Positions 52,971 through 61,644 of a stretch of DNA of 64,000 nt are shown in pieces; positions within the stretch are counted from its first letter, which is position 1; each line of letters opens with the position of its first letter. Under the pieces are notes generated by a model, which saw only the letters and a list, made by a program, of their open reading frames with translations, did not search any database and was not told the DNA's origin. The stretch is taken from contig JASBRV010000072.1 in the NCBI GenBank assembly GCA_030149295.1, positions 1 through 64,000 of the forward strand, given 5' to 3'. The stretch comes from Bacteriovoracales bacterium (GTDB lineage Bacteria > Bdellovibrionota > Bacteriovoracia > Bacteriovoracales > Bacteriovoracaceae). The position numbers were made by a program, and so were the translations under genes.

Positions 52971-54464
52971 ATGAAAGATTTTATTGTGCTTGTAGACCAA
53001 CTTTCTGACTGGCAAGCCTTCTATCCTTCAGAACATTTAATGCTGGCAAAGGACTATCTTTTTGACCTGACATTGGGTGCAAAAAGTAAACGACCTACTC
53101 GGGTCATTAACCTTTGTAAGAGTTATAAATACCTCTCTTTTGGATACTACTGTTCTTTGCTCGCAGAGTCTCGCGCCCATAGAGTGATACCTTCAACCAA
53201 AACCCTTAATGATCTCAGTAAAAAACGCCTCTATCTCTATAATTTGGATGAGGTCCAAGAGGTTGTTGAGGAAGCTGCAAAAAAGTTCACTCTCAATACA
53301 TCGGGAGTAAAGTCCTTTGCCTTTCGCTCCTATTTTGGTCAAAGCAAAGATCCTCTTTTTTCAGCTTTGGCCCAAGAAATTTTTGACCAATTTCCCTGTC
53401 CCGTTTTAGAGATAAGGCTCAATTTAAAAAAGATGTGGAAGATAGAGTCTATTGTTCCCGTTGCCATTACTGATTTAAATAATGCTGAGGAAGAGTTCTT
53501 TGGAAAATCTCTAGAGAATTTTTCAACTAAGATTTGGCGACTTCCTCACCAAGGAAGTCCTTATATTTTTGACTTGGCGATTTTAGTCGATCCCAACGAG
53601 AAGCTTCCCCCTTCTGATGAAAAATCTCTTAAAGAATTCGAACGAGTTTTTAAAGAAATGGGAATCTATTGTGAGCGTATAACACGCAAAGATATTACTC
53701 GTCTCAATGAGTTTGATGGACTCTTTATAAGGGAAACCACCTCGATCAAAAATCATACTTATGCCTTTAGTTTAAGAGCTCAGCAAGAAGGACTCATTGT
53801 TATTGACGATCCTGAAAGCATCCTCAAATGCACCAACAAAGTTTTTATGCACAATCTTATGGAGCGCAATCAAATACCTCAAATCCCTTCTCTCTTTGTC
53901 TCTGATGCTTCACCTAAGACATTAGCCAAATTAGAAGATAGCTTTTCATTTCCCATGGTTTTAAAAATTCCGGATGGAAGCTTTAGTATTGGTGTAAAGA
54001 AAGTGGATAATAAAAATGAATTAGAAGAAGTTTTACAAGACTTTCTTAAGCAATCTGCTCTCGTCCTAATCCAAAAATTTCTCCCTACCGACTTCGACTG
54101 GAGAATCGGAGTTCTGGCAGGAGAGCCTCTCTATGCCTGTAAGTATTTTATGAGTCGCGGCCACTGGCAAATCTACGATCATAACAAAGATGAAAATGAC
54201 ATATCGGGAGATAGTGAAACCTATGCCATCAGTGATGTTCCTAAAGAGATTATTCAAACCGCCAAAAAAGTCTGTGATCTCGTTGGGAAAGGGCTATACG
54301 GTGTTGATATAAAGTTTGTGGAGGGTGTGAGTATGGTCGTTGAAGTCAACGACAATCCAAGTATCGATTCCGGTATCGAAGACCTCATACTCAAAGAAAA
54401 ACTCTATCAAAAAATCGGAGAAGCTTTTCTTAAACAACTTCCGAATTACTCTCCTAGGACATAG
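52971..54464 (+). CDS. RimK-family ATP-grasp ligase with RLAN-type N-terminal domain
   Basis: From ATG 52971 the protein is 497 residues; the AAGGA that ends at the earlier ATG (52965) is its ribosome-binding site. The N-terminal part (about 10-180, NLCKSYKYLSFGYYCSLLAE) resembles the RimK-associated RLAN domain, followed by a pre-ATP-grasp domain (about 200-280) and the ATP-grasp fold (about 290-490) with FPMVLKIPDG, VLIQKFLPTDFDWRIGVL and KFVEGVSMVVEVNDNPS. RimK enzymes ligate glutamate or similar to a protein tail or small molecule. The 3' end overlaps the convergent deoxyhypusine-synthase-like gene by 19 bases. Confidence 0.85.
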   Translation: MKDFIVLVDQLSDWQAFYPSEHLMLAKDYLFDLTLGAKSKRPTRVINLCKSYKYLSFGYYCSLLAESRAHRVIPSTKTLNDLSKKRLYLYNLDEVQEVVEEAAKKFTLNTSGVKSFAFRSYFGQSKDPLFSALAQEIFDQFPCPVLEIRLNLKKMWKIESIVPVAITDLNNAEEEFFGKSLENFSTKIWRLPHQGSPYIFDLAILVDPNEKLPPSDEKSLKEFERVFKEMGIYCERITRKDITRLNEFDGLFIRETTSIKNHTYAFSLRAQQEGLIVIDDPESILKCTNKVFMHNLMERNQIPQIPSLFVSDASPKTLAKLEDSFSFPMVLKIPDGSFSIGVKKVDNKNELEEVLQDFLKQSALVLIQKFLPTDFDWRIGVLAGEPLYACKYFMSRGHWQIYDHNKDENDISGDSETYAISDVPKEIIQTAKKVCDLVGKGLYGVDIKFVEGVSMVVEVNDNPSIDSGIEDLILKEKLYQKIGEAFLKQLPNYSPRT

Positions 54465-55414
54465 GAAAAGAACAAAGGGGCAACAATACTTGCATCCGAC
54501 TCTATTATATACTTGGGTGTAGAAGCTTCTAATTTGCCCCAAGTAATTTTCTCGTTAGGCACTGCTCCAGAATAGGAACCGTAACTGGTTGTGGAGTCTG
54601 AGATTTGACAAAAATAAGACCAGTAAGGGACATCTTCCATTTCTAGATCTTGAGCAAGCATGGGGACCACACAAATTGGAAAATCTCCTGCAATTCCCCC
54701 ACCTATTTGAAAGAACCCAACCCCTTTTTTATCTGCTTGGCCCTGATACCATTTTGCCAACCAAACCATATATTCAATTCCTGACTTCATTGTCGACGAG
54801 CTAAGCTCCCCCTTTAAACAGTAACTAGCAAAGATATTTCCTATGGTGGAATCCTCCCATCCAGGTACAATTAAAGGGAGGTTCTTTTTAGCCGCTGCAA
54901 GAACCCAAGAATTTTTTTCATCAGTCTCAAAGGAAGAGTCTAATTCTCCCGATAAGAGAACTCGATATAAAAACTCATGAGGAAAAAGGCGTTCACCTTT
55001 TTCTTCAGCTTCCCTCCAATGTTTGATCAAATGCTTTTGAAGCTTTCGAAAAGCTTCTTCTTCAGGGATACAAGTATCTGTAACCCGATTAAAGCCCTGT
55101 TTGAGTAATTCTTCTTCATCGCGAGGAGAAAGGTCACGGTAATTTGGTATTCTCTTGTAAGAATTATAAGCGACCAGGTTCATCACATCTTCTTCTAGAT
55201 TGGCACCAGTACAAGAGATTATCGCCAATTTATCCTTTCGGATCATCTCAGCTAAGGAAATACCCAATTCAGCGGAGCTCATGGCCCCCGCAAGAGTGAC
55301 CATCATTTTGTGTCCACCTTCTACCTGGGCCTTGTAAACTTTGGCCGCATCCACCAAGGTTGCTGCATTAAAGTGACGAAAATGATGTTCCATAAAATTC
55401 GAAATTGGGCCCAT
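54446..55414 (-). CDS. Deoxyhypusine synthase-like family protein
   Basis: A 322-residue protein of the DHS family. The family-typical text includes SCTGANLEEDVMNLVAY, PGWEDSTIGN, FFQIGGGIAGDFPI and SYGSYSGAVPNEKI. In eukaryotic DHS a Lys (human 329) sits 3 residues after GGG; here the corresponding position is Gly (GGGIAGDF, 238-245), so the usual enzyme-substrate imine cannot form there. Bacterial members are therefore thought to act on polyamines or be non-classical. No eIF5A-like substrate is encoded in this window. AGAGG lies 8 bases before the ATG. Confidence 0.85.
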   Translation of the reverse strand: MGPISNFMEHHFRHFNAATLVDAAKVYKAQVEGGHKMMVTLAGAMSSAELGISLAEMIRKDKLAIISCTGANLEEDVMNLVAYNSYKRIPNYRDLSPRDEEELLKQGFNRVTDTCIPEEEAFRKLQKHLIKHWREAEEKGERLFPHEFLYRVLLSGELDSSFETDEKNSWVLAAAKKNLPLIVPGWEDSTIGNIFASYCLKGELSSSTMKSGIEYMVWLAKWYQGQADKKGVGFFQIGGGIAGDFPICVVPMLAQDLEMEDVPYWSYFCQISDSTTSYGSYSGAVPNEKITWGKLEASTPKYIIESDASIVAPLFFSYVLGE

Positions 55415-55437
55415 AAAAAAACCTCTTTTTATTAAAG

Positions 55438-55467
55438 GTGCGTGATACCTTTTTAGTCACCCCGCAC
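55438..55467. repeat. Degenerate copy of the palindromic repeat
   Basis: GTGCGTGATACCTTTTT followed by a decayed right arm TCACCCCGCAC. The left arm agrees with copies A and B; the right arm keeps only TCAC and CGCAC. It lies in the 64-base gap between two minus-strand genes. Confidence 0.7.
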
Positions 55468-55478
55468 TAAAATGACAA

Positions 55479-56048
55479 TTAAGAACAAGTACGTATTTGC
55501 TTTTTATAATCTAAGGCGGTTCTCTGGACTTTTCTAGCATAGCTCATGATTCGTGGCTTCTTTAGGTAAGCTCTTCTTTTAAAACCACTCAATCCCTGGT
55601 GATAGGCAAGATAAAGTTCATAAGCATTTCGAGGGGATATTCCCAAGGTCTTCACAGAACGATTGAGATACCATCCAATGAAATCGACCGAATCATCAAA
55701 GTCTGTACGCTCAGCTCCCCAATTTCCCGTTTCTCTTTTATACTCTTCCCATGTTCCATCCAGCGCTTGAGAATAACCATAAGCTGAAGAAATTCTCGTC
55801 CAAAAAAGCTCAATCCCTAAAAAACTTTTTCTTGGTGGTTTAGCATTATGAACAAATTTTGACTCATGATAAATAATGGAAAGAATGGTGTACTTAGGTA
55901 TTCCCCAGCGTTTTGAGGCCTTCCATAGTGGGTATAGCCACTCTTCTCTCTCCGAAAGAAGCAAACAAGCGTCTTTTTTGTTTTGAGGAGGAGCACTCGC
56001 ACATCCCAAAAAGAAAATCGAAAAAAGTACCGACCACAAAGTTCTCAT
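55479..56048 (-). CDS. Transglycosylase SLT-domain lipoprotein
   Basis: A 189-residue lipoprotein; the signal ends FFLGC (Cys16). The lytic transglycosylase fold has catalytic Glu62 in YHESKF, SSAYGYSQALDGTWEEY, and LAYHQGLSGF. It cleaves peptidoglycan strands near the membrane where it is anchored. A predator could use it for wall remodelling, but a housekeeping role is equally possible. Confidence 0.82.
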   Translation of the reverse strand: MRTLWSVLFSIFFLGCASAPPQNKKDACLLLSEREEWLYPLWKASKRWGIPKYTILSIIYHESKFVHNAKPPRKSFLGIELFWTRISSAYGYSQALDGTWEEYKRETGNWGAERTDFDDSVDFIGWYLNRSVKTLGISPRNAYELYLAYHQGLSGFKRRAYLKKPRIMSYARKVQRTALDYKKQIRTCS

Positions 56049-56127
56049 TATTAAGTATTCGGTACATAAAATCCGATACTTAAATTTTCACCCTTAAAAT
56101 AGTCAGTTATTCAAAATTTCTTAATGA

Positions 56128-56640
56128 TTACTTCTTACAATCATAACCATCTGGGTATTGGCGGCAAAAGTCTTCTAATTGCTTCTTCAACTTTGCATGG
56201 TCTTTCTTATAAAGACAGTGAGAGATCTCTCTTGTCTTCTTTTCATCTTGATAAACAAGAGAATAGAGCATGGTATCTTTTTGAAACTTTAAAAGACCCT
56301 TCTCTTGGTAACTCCCCCCGTTGGGCAAATAAATAGTTTTCTTTGAATTGATAACTTTATTGTCATAATTCGCTTCAAATTCTTCGATGATCCGCTTTCC
56401 CTCTTTTGTCACCTTTTTACCTTTATTGAGCGAGGTGAATTCTTCAAAGACGAAGTCAGGATTGTCTGGATGATTGAGACTCAGAACACCAAGAGTACAA
56501 TGAGCAAAAACGCTAATTTCCTTGGGGCAGTTCTTCGTTTTACCTTGTTCCAGCTTGTAGGGACCAATATGGGGCTCAATTTCCTTTTCTGTATAGGCAG
56601 CAAAGGCGCTCAAACTTACTAATAATAGGAGTATTTTCAT
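56128..56640 (-). CDS. Exported protein of unknown function
   Basis: A 170-residue protein with a signal peptide (1-14, ending AFA). The mature part has seven charged clusters and four cysteines (NCPKE, HCTLG, HCLYK, FCRQYPDGYDC), so disulphides are likely. It is not recognised as any family. It stands alone, about 79 bases downstream of the transglycosylase start. Confidence 0.65.
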   Translation of the reverse strand: MKILLLLVSLSAFAAYTEKEIEPHIGPYKLEQGKTKNCPKEISVFAHCTLGVLSLNHPDNPDFVFEEFTSLNKGKKVTKEGKRIIEEFEANYDNKVINSKKTIYLPNGGSYQEKGLLKFQKDTMLYSLVYQDEKKTREISHCLYKKDHAKLKKQLEDFCRQYPDGYDCKK

Positions 56641-56746
56641 ACTGAGATTTTAATACATAAAAGTCTATAAAGAAATAACAATCGTTTTCTAATTAAAAAT
56701 CCTATTTATTCTGCAAAAGTACAACCTTTGGACTACAATTTTATCC

Positions 56747-57709
56747 ATGAAAATTGCTCTTTTAATATCTTTTTGGCTATTCAGTCTAAGTCTAGCCTAT
56801 TACATCGGAACTCAAAATAGTGCATCCTTTGGTAAAGTAGTTTCCCAAGTCAAATTAAAAGAAACTCCTAATCCAAAAATTAAAAGTCTCACTAAAAAAA
56901 CAGTCAAAAAACAATCTCCTCCTTCAAAAGAAGTCACCTCGATCAAGAAAAACAAAGAAATAGATTTTTCTCTAGAAAAGGTAAAAAAATTTATGAAGCA
57001 ATTTGACCTCAAAGAGAGAATTGATGAATTGAAGAGGGATTGCGAAACCGCAGCCTATGAAAATCCCCATAGCTGCTATCAGATAGAGTCTTATTTTAAA
57101 TACGTTGGTCTCCATAAGAAAAATATTGCAGCTGCAAGGGTAAAATGCCTTGAAGGAGACTTAGACAAATGCAACAAATTAACGTGGGATGGAACAGAAA
57201 AAGACAAGGTCCTTGTTAAAAAAATTGCTGCAAGAAAGTGTGAACAAAATGATCCTAAAGCCTGTCAAATTCTAGGGCGATCTCTCCAAAGCGAAAATTT
57301 TCAAAAGCAAAGTAAAGAGGGCACTAAAGCAATTGAGGCTTATCAAAAAGCTTGTGAACTAGACTCCAACAAATGTATGGATTTGGCCTTTTCTCTTCAA
57401 GATCGTGGAGACCCCAAAGCAAAAGACTTCTTCCAAATTGCCTGTAAAGGCGGAAATCTTATGGCTTGCCATAGTGCTAGTGATTACTTTCTACGCCAAG
57501 GAGACCTTAGTATGGCGGATGCCATGCTTCGCCTTGGTTGCGAAAGTGGTGCGGGACTACTAGGAAATACTTGTTGGGACTACATGAACTTTCTGTATGC
57601 AAATGGCAGAAAAGATGAGGCTATCAATTACTTTATTAACTACTGCCAAAGTCCTCATACTTCAAAAGATGCCCCCTTATGTAGAGATTTTGCGAAAGCA
57701 AGCGAGTAA
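56747..57709 (+). CDS. Exported Cys-rich Sel1/TPR-like repeat protein
   Basis: A 320-residue protein with an N-terminal membrane segment (3-18) and a basic linker. From residue 95 it has a helical hairpin repeat of about 35-40 residues, each helix pair marked by paired cysteines (for example ACQILGR..., KACELDSNKCMDLA, IACKGGNLMACHSA). That pattern is close to Cys-rich Sel1-like proteins such as HcpA. Such proteins bind partners in the periplasm. No enzymatic motif. Confidence 0.75.
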   Translation: MKIALLISFWLFSLSLAYYIGTQNSASFGKVVSQVKLKETPNPKIKSLTKKTVKKQSPPSKEVTSIKKNKEIDFSLEKVKKFMKQFDLKERIDELKRDCETAAYENPHSCYQIESYFKYVGLHKKNIAAARVKCLEGDLDKCNKLTWDGTEKDKVLVKKIAARKCEQNDPKACQILGRSLQSENFQKQSKEGTKAIEAYQKACELDSNKCMDLAFSLQDRGDPKAKDFFQIACKGGNLMACHSASDYFLRQGDLSMADAMLRLGCESGAGLLGNTCWDYMNFLYANGRKDEAINYFINYCQSPHTSKDAPLCRDFAKASE

Positions 57710-57718
57710 AGAATAGAA

Positions 57719-57874
57719 GTGTATAAAGAAGAAACGAATGACGAACTCTATGTTGGTTATCAATTTCGAAACAACTGCACAGAAAATGTCTCACTATCCA
57801 TTTATTATAAATATTTTGAGTCCTTAAAATTTGATGATAAGTTTACTGACAATGAACTAGTCTTATGCCTTTGA
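57719..57874 (+). CDS. Short reading frame in line with the gene before it, possible remnant
   Basis: GTG at 57719 opens 51 residues (YKEETNDELYVGYQFRNN...) ending TGA at 57872. It is in the same frame as the preceding gene, whose TAA lies 9 bases earlier, so it may be the decayed end of a longer former gene or a short independent one. No Shine-Dalgarno and no recognised domain. Confidence 0.35.
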   Translation: MYKEETNDELYVGYQFRNNCTENVSLSIYYKYFESLKFDDKFTDNELVLCL

Positions 57875-57922
57875 TTTAGATTTTTAAAACAGGGACAAAA
57901 AAAGATTAAGCGTCTTTCCTCT

Positions 57923-59938
57923 TTATTTGTGACGATCAAAAGCCTCTATAATTTCTTTAATTAACACACAACCACCACGATCGACACCGCTCGTTGTTGT
58001 GTAGCAATCACTATTTAGAAAAACAATAAAGCCTTCTTTTGATTTAGGATAAGCTTTAAAGTGAGTACGAATCCCATTATGAGCTCCTCCATGCTCAAAA
58101 AAGACTGGTGTTGTATCAGGGTGAGTGGCCCTTGAAACTTCTAACCCTAAGGCCGAATAAGTATCCCAACGAAAGCCAAAAGGTTCCATACATTGATTAA
58201 AGTAACAGACTTCTTGGAAGTGACTACAAGCAGTCGTAGCATCACAGAAATTGAGACTTGATCGAGGATGATAGGCAGGAGTCATTAACTTTTGCACAGA
58301 GCTCTCCGCTAATACAACTTTTGAGTTAGTGCTCGGATTTATTCGTCCATTGCTTATCAGCATCTGCACAAACCTGGACAGGTCTGTAATAATCGTAAAG
58401 AGACCTCCAGCAGCCTTTCCTCCACATTCAAGATAACCATAGGACTTCCAATTTTCTGCACTATGAGGATGGAAGTAATTTCTCTTCCCGATATAACCTA
58501 AACTTCCCAAAGTACTGTAAGTAATTCCAAGCGGAGAAAAGAGTTTATTGCGAACAAACCTTTCAAAACTTATATCGTAGAAGTCCTCTATTAAACTCTC
58601 TGCAAGGGTGTAAGCGCCACCGCTATAGTCAAAATTTACATACGAATAGGTCATGGGAATCGTTTTTTTACGGCCATTAAGTCCCATCAAAATATCACGA
58701 GTGTTATTAACATCCTTCGGTTTTTGACTACCAATTCCATGGATTCCTAATCCAGAAGTGTGATTAAGAAGAGAGGTAAAGTGACCTGGAAGTAAAAAGC
58801 CTGCCCGAGAGCTATCTAGACTTTCAAACCATTCTTTAGGAAGTCCATTCGACAAGGCTAGCCAGCCGAGGATCTTCTTATCAATATCAATTTCTCTCTG
58901 TTCATGTGCCTTTACTATGGCAGCTGAAGCTACTGACTTAGAAATGGAGGCAACGCCTGTGTAGACGTAGCTATTATTGGGAGAAAATTCATTATAATTC
59001 TTGTAACCATAAGACCTTACATCAAAGAGCCTACCTCCTTTAATATGGGCCATGACAACTCCAGGCACTCGGTGAAACCGCATTCTTTCCTGAAGACTAT
59101 AGCCTGATTTTGCATCCATTTCGATCTGCCCCAAAATATCAATACTATTGGGTCTAATTCGTTTATTCGAAATAAGAACAAAACGATTATCTGGAGCAAG
59201 GGCAATATGAGAGATTTCATCACGAAACTTCAAATAATCTCTTAGTTCATGCCCGAGAGGAGACTCCGGTGTTCCTGTCTTAAAATACTGAGTTCCCGTA
59301 GAGAGTGTGTAGTGATATTTTTTCTTTTCTTCCTTTCGTCGCAAACGAAAAGATAAAGACTTAAGATTAGCGCGAGAAAGATTTAGAGACTTTAAAAGTT
59401 GTTCGAAGTCTCTTGCCTGTTCGACCTTTCCCCTTCCTGGACGCACCTCAACTCCATACTTTCTGGTTTCAATTACCCAAGCACCATGAGGACCAAGTTG
59501 AATTTTGCGAATCGGTGTCTTTTCCCTTTTTAAGCTCTCAATTTTCGACCACAAGCCACTCTTGATAAAGTGGTCACGGCTAGAAACGACGACACTTTGA
59601 TCGGAGAAATAAGCTATCCAATTATTCGTCTCATCAAGGGAGACAGAGACCAGCTTTTTCCCTGTCGCAATCTGCGCTTTAAGAGTAGGGGCTAGGGCCA
59701 GTCGCCCATCGCCTCTTAAATTATTAAAGTAAGACTGATCTTGATAGTAATGCCTTTGATCAGTAATAAAGTACCACTTATTGTCTCGGGTAAAACCAAG
59801 AGAAATAATATTCTCGCCACGGGTCTTAATGATTTTCAACGTAGCATCAATACGATTGTCGTATGGACTCACCGTATGCCGTGCAAATAGAGAGAAAGAG
59901 AAAAGTGAGAGGGCAATCAGAAATAGACTTTTATTCAT
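57923..59938 (-). CDS. Exported beta-lactamase-fold serine hydrolase with an N-terminal propeller-like region
   Basis: A 671-residue exported protein; signal peptide 1-19. The N-terminal half (20-270) has repeated strands with WYFITD, WIAYFSD, WVIETR and FVLISN at near-regular intervals, suggesting a beta-propeller. The C-terminal half is a class C beta-lactamase-like domain: SISK (Ser331/Lys334), Tyr438 in DYSGG where YSN is usual, and EHGGAHNG. The expected activity is esterase or peptidase on the outside of the cell. It is not a recognised resistance enzyme. Confidence 0.75.
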   Translation of the reverse strand: MNKSLFLIALSLFSFSLFARHTVSPYDNRIDATLKIIKTRGENIISLGFTRDNKWYFITDQRHYYQDQSYFNNLRGDGRLALAPTLKAQIATGKKLVSVSLDETNNWIAYFSDQSVVVSSRDHFIKSGLWSKIESLKREKTPIRKIQLGPHGAWVIETRKYGVEVRPGRGKVEQARDFEQLLKSLNLSRANLKSLSFRLRRKEEKKKYHYTLSTGTQYFKTGTPESPLGHELRDYLKFRDEISHIALAPDNRFVLISNKRIRPNSIDILGQIEMDAKSGYSLQERMRFHRVPGVVMAHIKGGRLFDVRSYGYKNYNEFSPNNSYVYTGVASISKSVASAAIVKAHEQREIDIDKKILGWLALSNGLPKEWFESLDSSRAGFLLPGHFTSLLNHTSGLGIHGIGSQKPKDVNNTRDILMGLNGRKKTIPMTYSYVNFDYSGGAYTLAESLIEDFYDISFERFVRNKLFSPLGITYSTLGSLGYIGKRNYFHPHSAENWKSYGYLECGGKAAGGLFTIITDLSRFVQMLISNGRINPSTNSKVVLAESSVQKLMTPAYHPRSSLNFCDATTACSHFQEVCYFNQCMEPFGFRWDTYSALGLEVSRATHPDTTPVFFEHGGAHNGIRTHFKAYPKSKEGFIVFLNSDCYTTTSGVDRGGCVLIKEIIEAFDRHK

Positions 59939-60073
59939 GAGTGAAACCTAACGCACCCCTAATATTCTGTCCATGAGAGTGCCCTATTGTGAAAAATGCC
60001 GATATTCACTGTAATACTTATAGACTCTGATCACACATGTGCAACGCGGGGCAATATATGCTATGAAGTCTCT

Positions 60074-61087
60074 ATGAAAACATCTTTTGTAGTCGCCCTT
60101 CTCACAATAATGAATTCAGTAACCTATGCCGTAGATATTTACTTCGGCAAAGACAGAGAAGGCAACTTCGCCTGTCAGCTCGCCAAGTCCTTTAAGGAAG
60201 CTTACCCCGAGAAGTCACTGAGAAGGCTTAAGAGAGAGACCCTCTCTATATTAAGGAGAGACATTAAACCCTATGTGAACGCCCATCCTATCCCTGCAGG
60301 ATTTTCGCTGCCAAAGATTGTGGAAGCGGTAACCCTAATCCCAGGCTTTCCTGCTAGTCGCTCGGAATATTGGATTCAAAATGCTTTTATTCTTCATGCG
60401 AACCCAAACCTTGAATTACCGTTTCCGACTGAAAATTACTTTGGCTCCTTTATTCACCTTGCGAGGAAGAGGCATCTGTCTTTTGAAAAAGGGACGGACC
60501 CTAAGTTTAACTTAAGAAAAGAAAAAGACCTGCTCGAACAAATTGAAAACAACCTTCCGAATGTGGCCAATTACACTTTTCCTCATCTCGATGAAAATGG
60601 AAATTCTTTTGCAATCGGAAAGGTTGATCATCCCATGTACGACGAATTCGTTTATGAGTCCGGACGCTATAATGAGTTTGCCTCCCCTCTTTTCGTTTGG
60701 CTTTTACAGCAAAAAGATTTTTCAGTGAGTCCTGAAGCTCTTTATAAGAAGTCTCTTGAAATCTATGGAAATCCCCTTGTCGCCTTTGGAGTCATCCCTT
60801 GGATCTTTAGCGGTGATGCCCTTACCGTCGATCGCGGAACTTCATCTGTCGTTTCTTATAAGATGGAGAGGCTTCTTGAGGGTGGAGACATTCCTGGTTT
60901 TCAATACCACTTCTGGGGCTATCTCATTCAAAGTATGATGGGCAATCGTTTTCGCGTCGGTGCCCTCGCCTATATTTACGAAAAACTCTATCAAAAAGAT
61001 TATCCCGATTGGGAAGTTGATAAAATCGCCCTGCGCACGGGTAAAAAATTTCGTCGCGCCTTTAGAGATCTAGAGCGCTGCCAATGA
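60074..61087 (+). CDS. Exported protein of unknown function, first gene of a pair
   Basis: From ATG 60074 the protein is 337 residues with a signal peptide (1-20, ending TYA). The mature part has a Cys at the start (FACQLAK) and another at the end (LERCQ). I do not recognise the family. The next gene overlaps it by 4 bases. An ATG at 59996 in the same frame would add 26 residues and no signal, so I reject it. Confidence 0.65.
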   Translation: MKTSFVVALLTIMNSVTYAVDIYFGKDREGNFACQLAKSFKEAYPEKSLRRLKRETLSILRRDIKPYVNAHPIPAGFSLPKIVEAVTLIPGFPASRSEYWIQNAFILHANPNLELPFPTENYFGSFIHLARKRHLSFEKGTDPKFNLRKEKDLLEQIENNLPNVANYTFPHLDENGNSFAIGKVDHPMYDEFVYESGRYNEFASPLFVWLLQQKDFSVSPEALYKKSLEIYGNPLVAFGVIPWIFSGDALTVDRGTSSVVSYKMERLLEGGDIPGFQYHFWGYLIQSMMGNRFRVGALAYIYEKLYQKDYPDWEVDKIALRTGKKFRRAFRDLERCQ

Positions 61088-61644
61088 AAGGTCTTATCAT
61101 CCTAGTTTGCCTGTTTTCTCTTTGTGCCCAAGCCAATATGGAAGAGTATGCGACCTATATTGATGAAGCGAGAGTTCTCGTTGAATCAAGAGATTATTTA
61201 AAAGAGGTCAGAGAAGACTTAAGCACTGGTGGCAAACTCGACAGAAGAAAGCTCGCCCAATATGAAACAAAGCTAGAGACCATTGGAAAATACGGCTGTG
61301 ATTGTGGTTCAGAAAAAAATTTAATTAAGGCGCAAGCTTATGCTCTAATTGGTGCCATTAATGGCGTCATTTCAAAAGAGACCAAAAGTATCTCTCACGG
61401 GAAAAAAAGCTACCGTATGCTTGCCCTAGCTCGTCAAATTGATTCACGAAATGTTGATGCTATTCGCGGGCAAGCCGAAGCACTTAAAGCCATCTTTTCC
61501 CAAGGTTTTTTTGCTCGAAATATTGTCTCATTAGCACTTGGTCTCAACCTTAAGGTCGAAAAGAGAAAGCTCATTCGTGATCTTCGAACCTTTCGGGACC
61601 ACCCCATTCTATTGGGTCTAGCTGATCAATTACAACGCTTGTAG
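61084..61644 (+). CDS. Exported helical protein, second gene of the pair
   Basis: A 186-residue protein with a signal peptide (1-17, ending AQA). The mature region is helical with a CDC motif near residue 73 and a TPR-like run (LARQIDSRNVDAIRGQAEALKAI). It starts inside the preceding stop (ATGA), so translation is coupled. The last 74 bases overlap the convergent ParB-like gene. Confidence 0.65.
   Translation: MKGLIILVCLFSLCAQANMEEYATYIDEARVLVESRDYLKEVREDLSTGGKLDRRKLAQYETKLETIGKYGCDCGSEKNLIKAQAYALIGAINGVISKETKSISHGKKSYRMLALARQIDSRNVDAIRGQAEALKAIFSQGFFARNIVSLALGLNLKVEKRKLIRDLRTFRDHPILLGLADQLQRL

Noticed and set aside
53179-53195. AGTGATACCTTCAACC as a further palindrome copy
   Set aside because: Only GTGATACCTT agrees, no right arm exists and it lies in a coding region, so it is likely chance.
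59996-60073. Upstream start of the exported protein gene
   Set aside because: It would add 26 residues in front of a good signal peptide; ATG 60074 is preferred.
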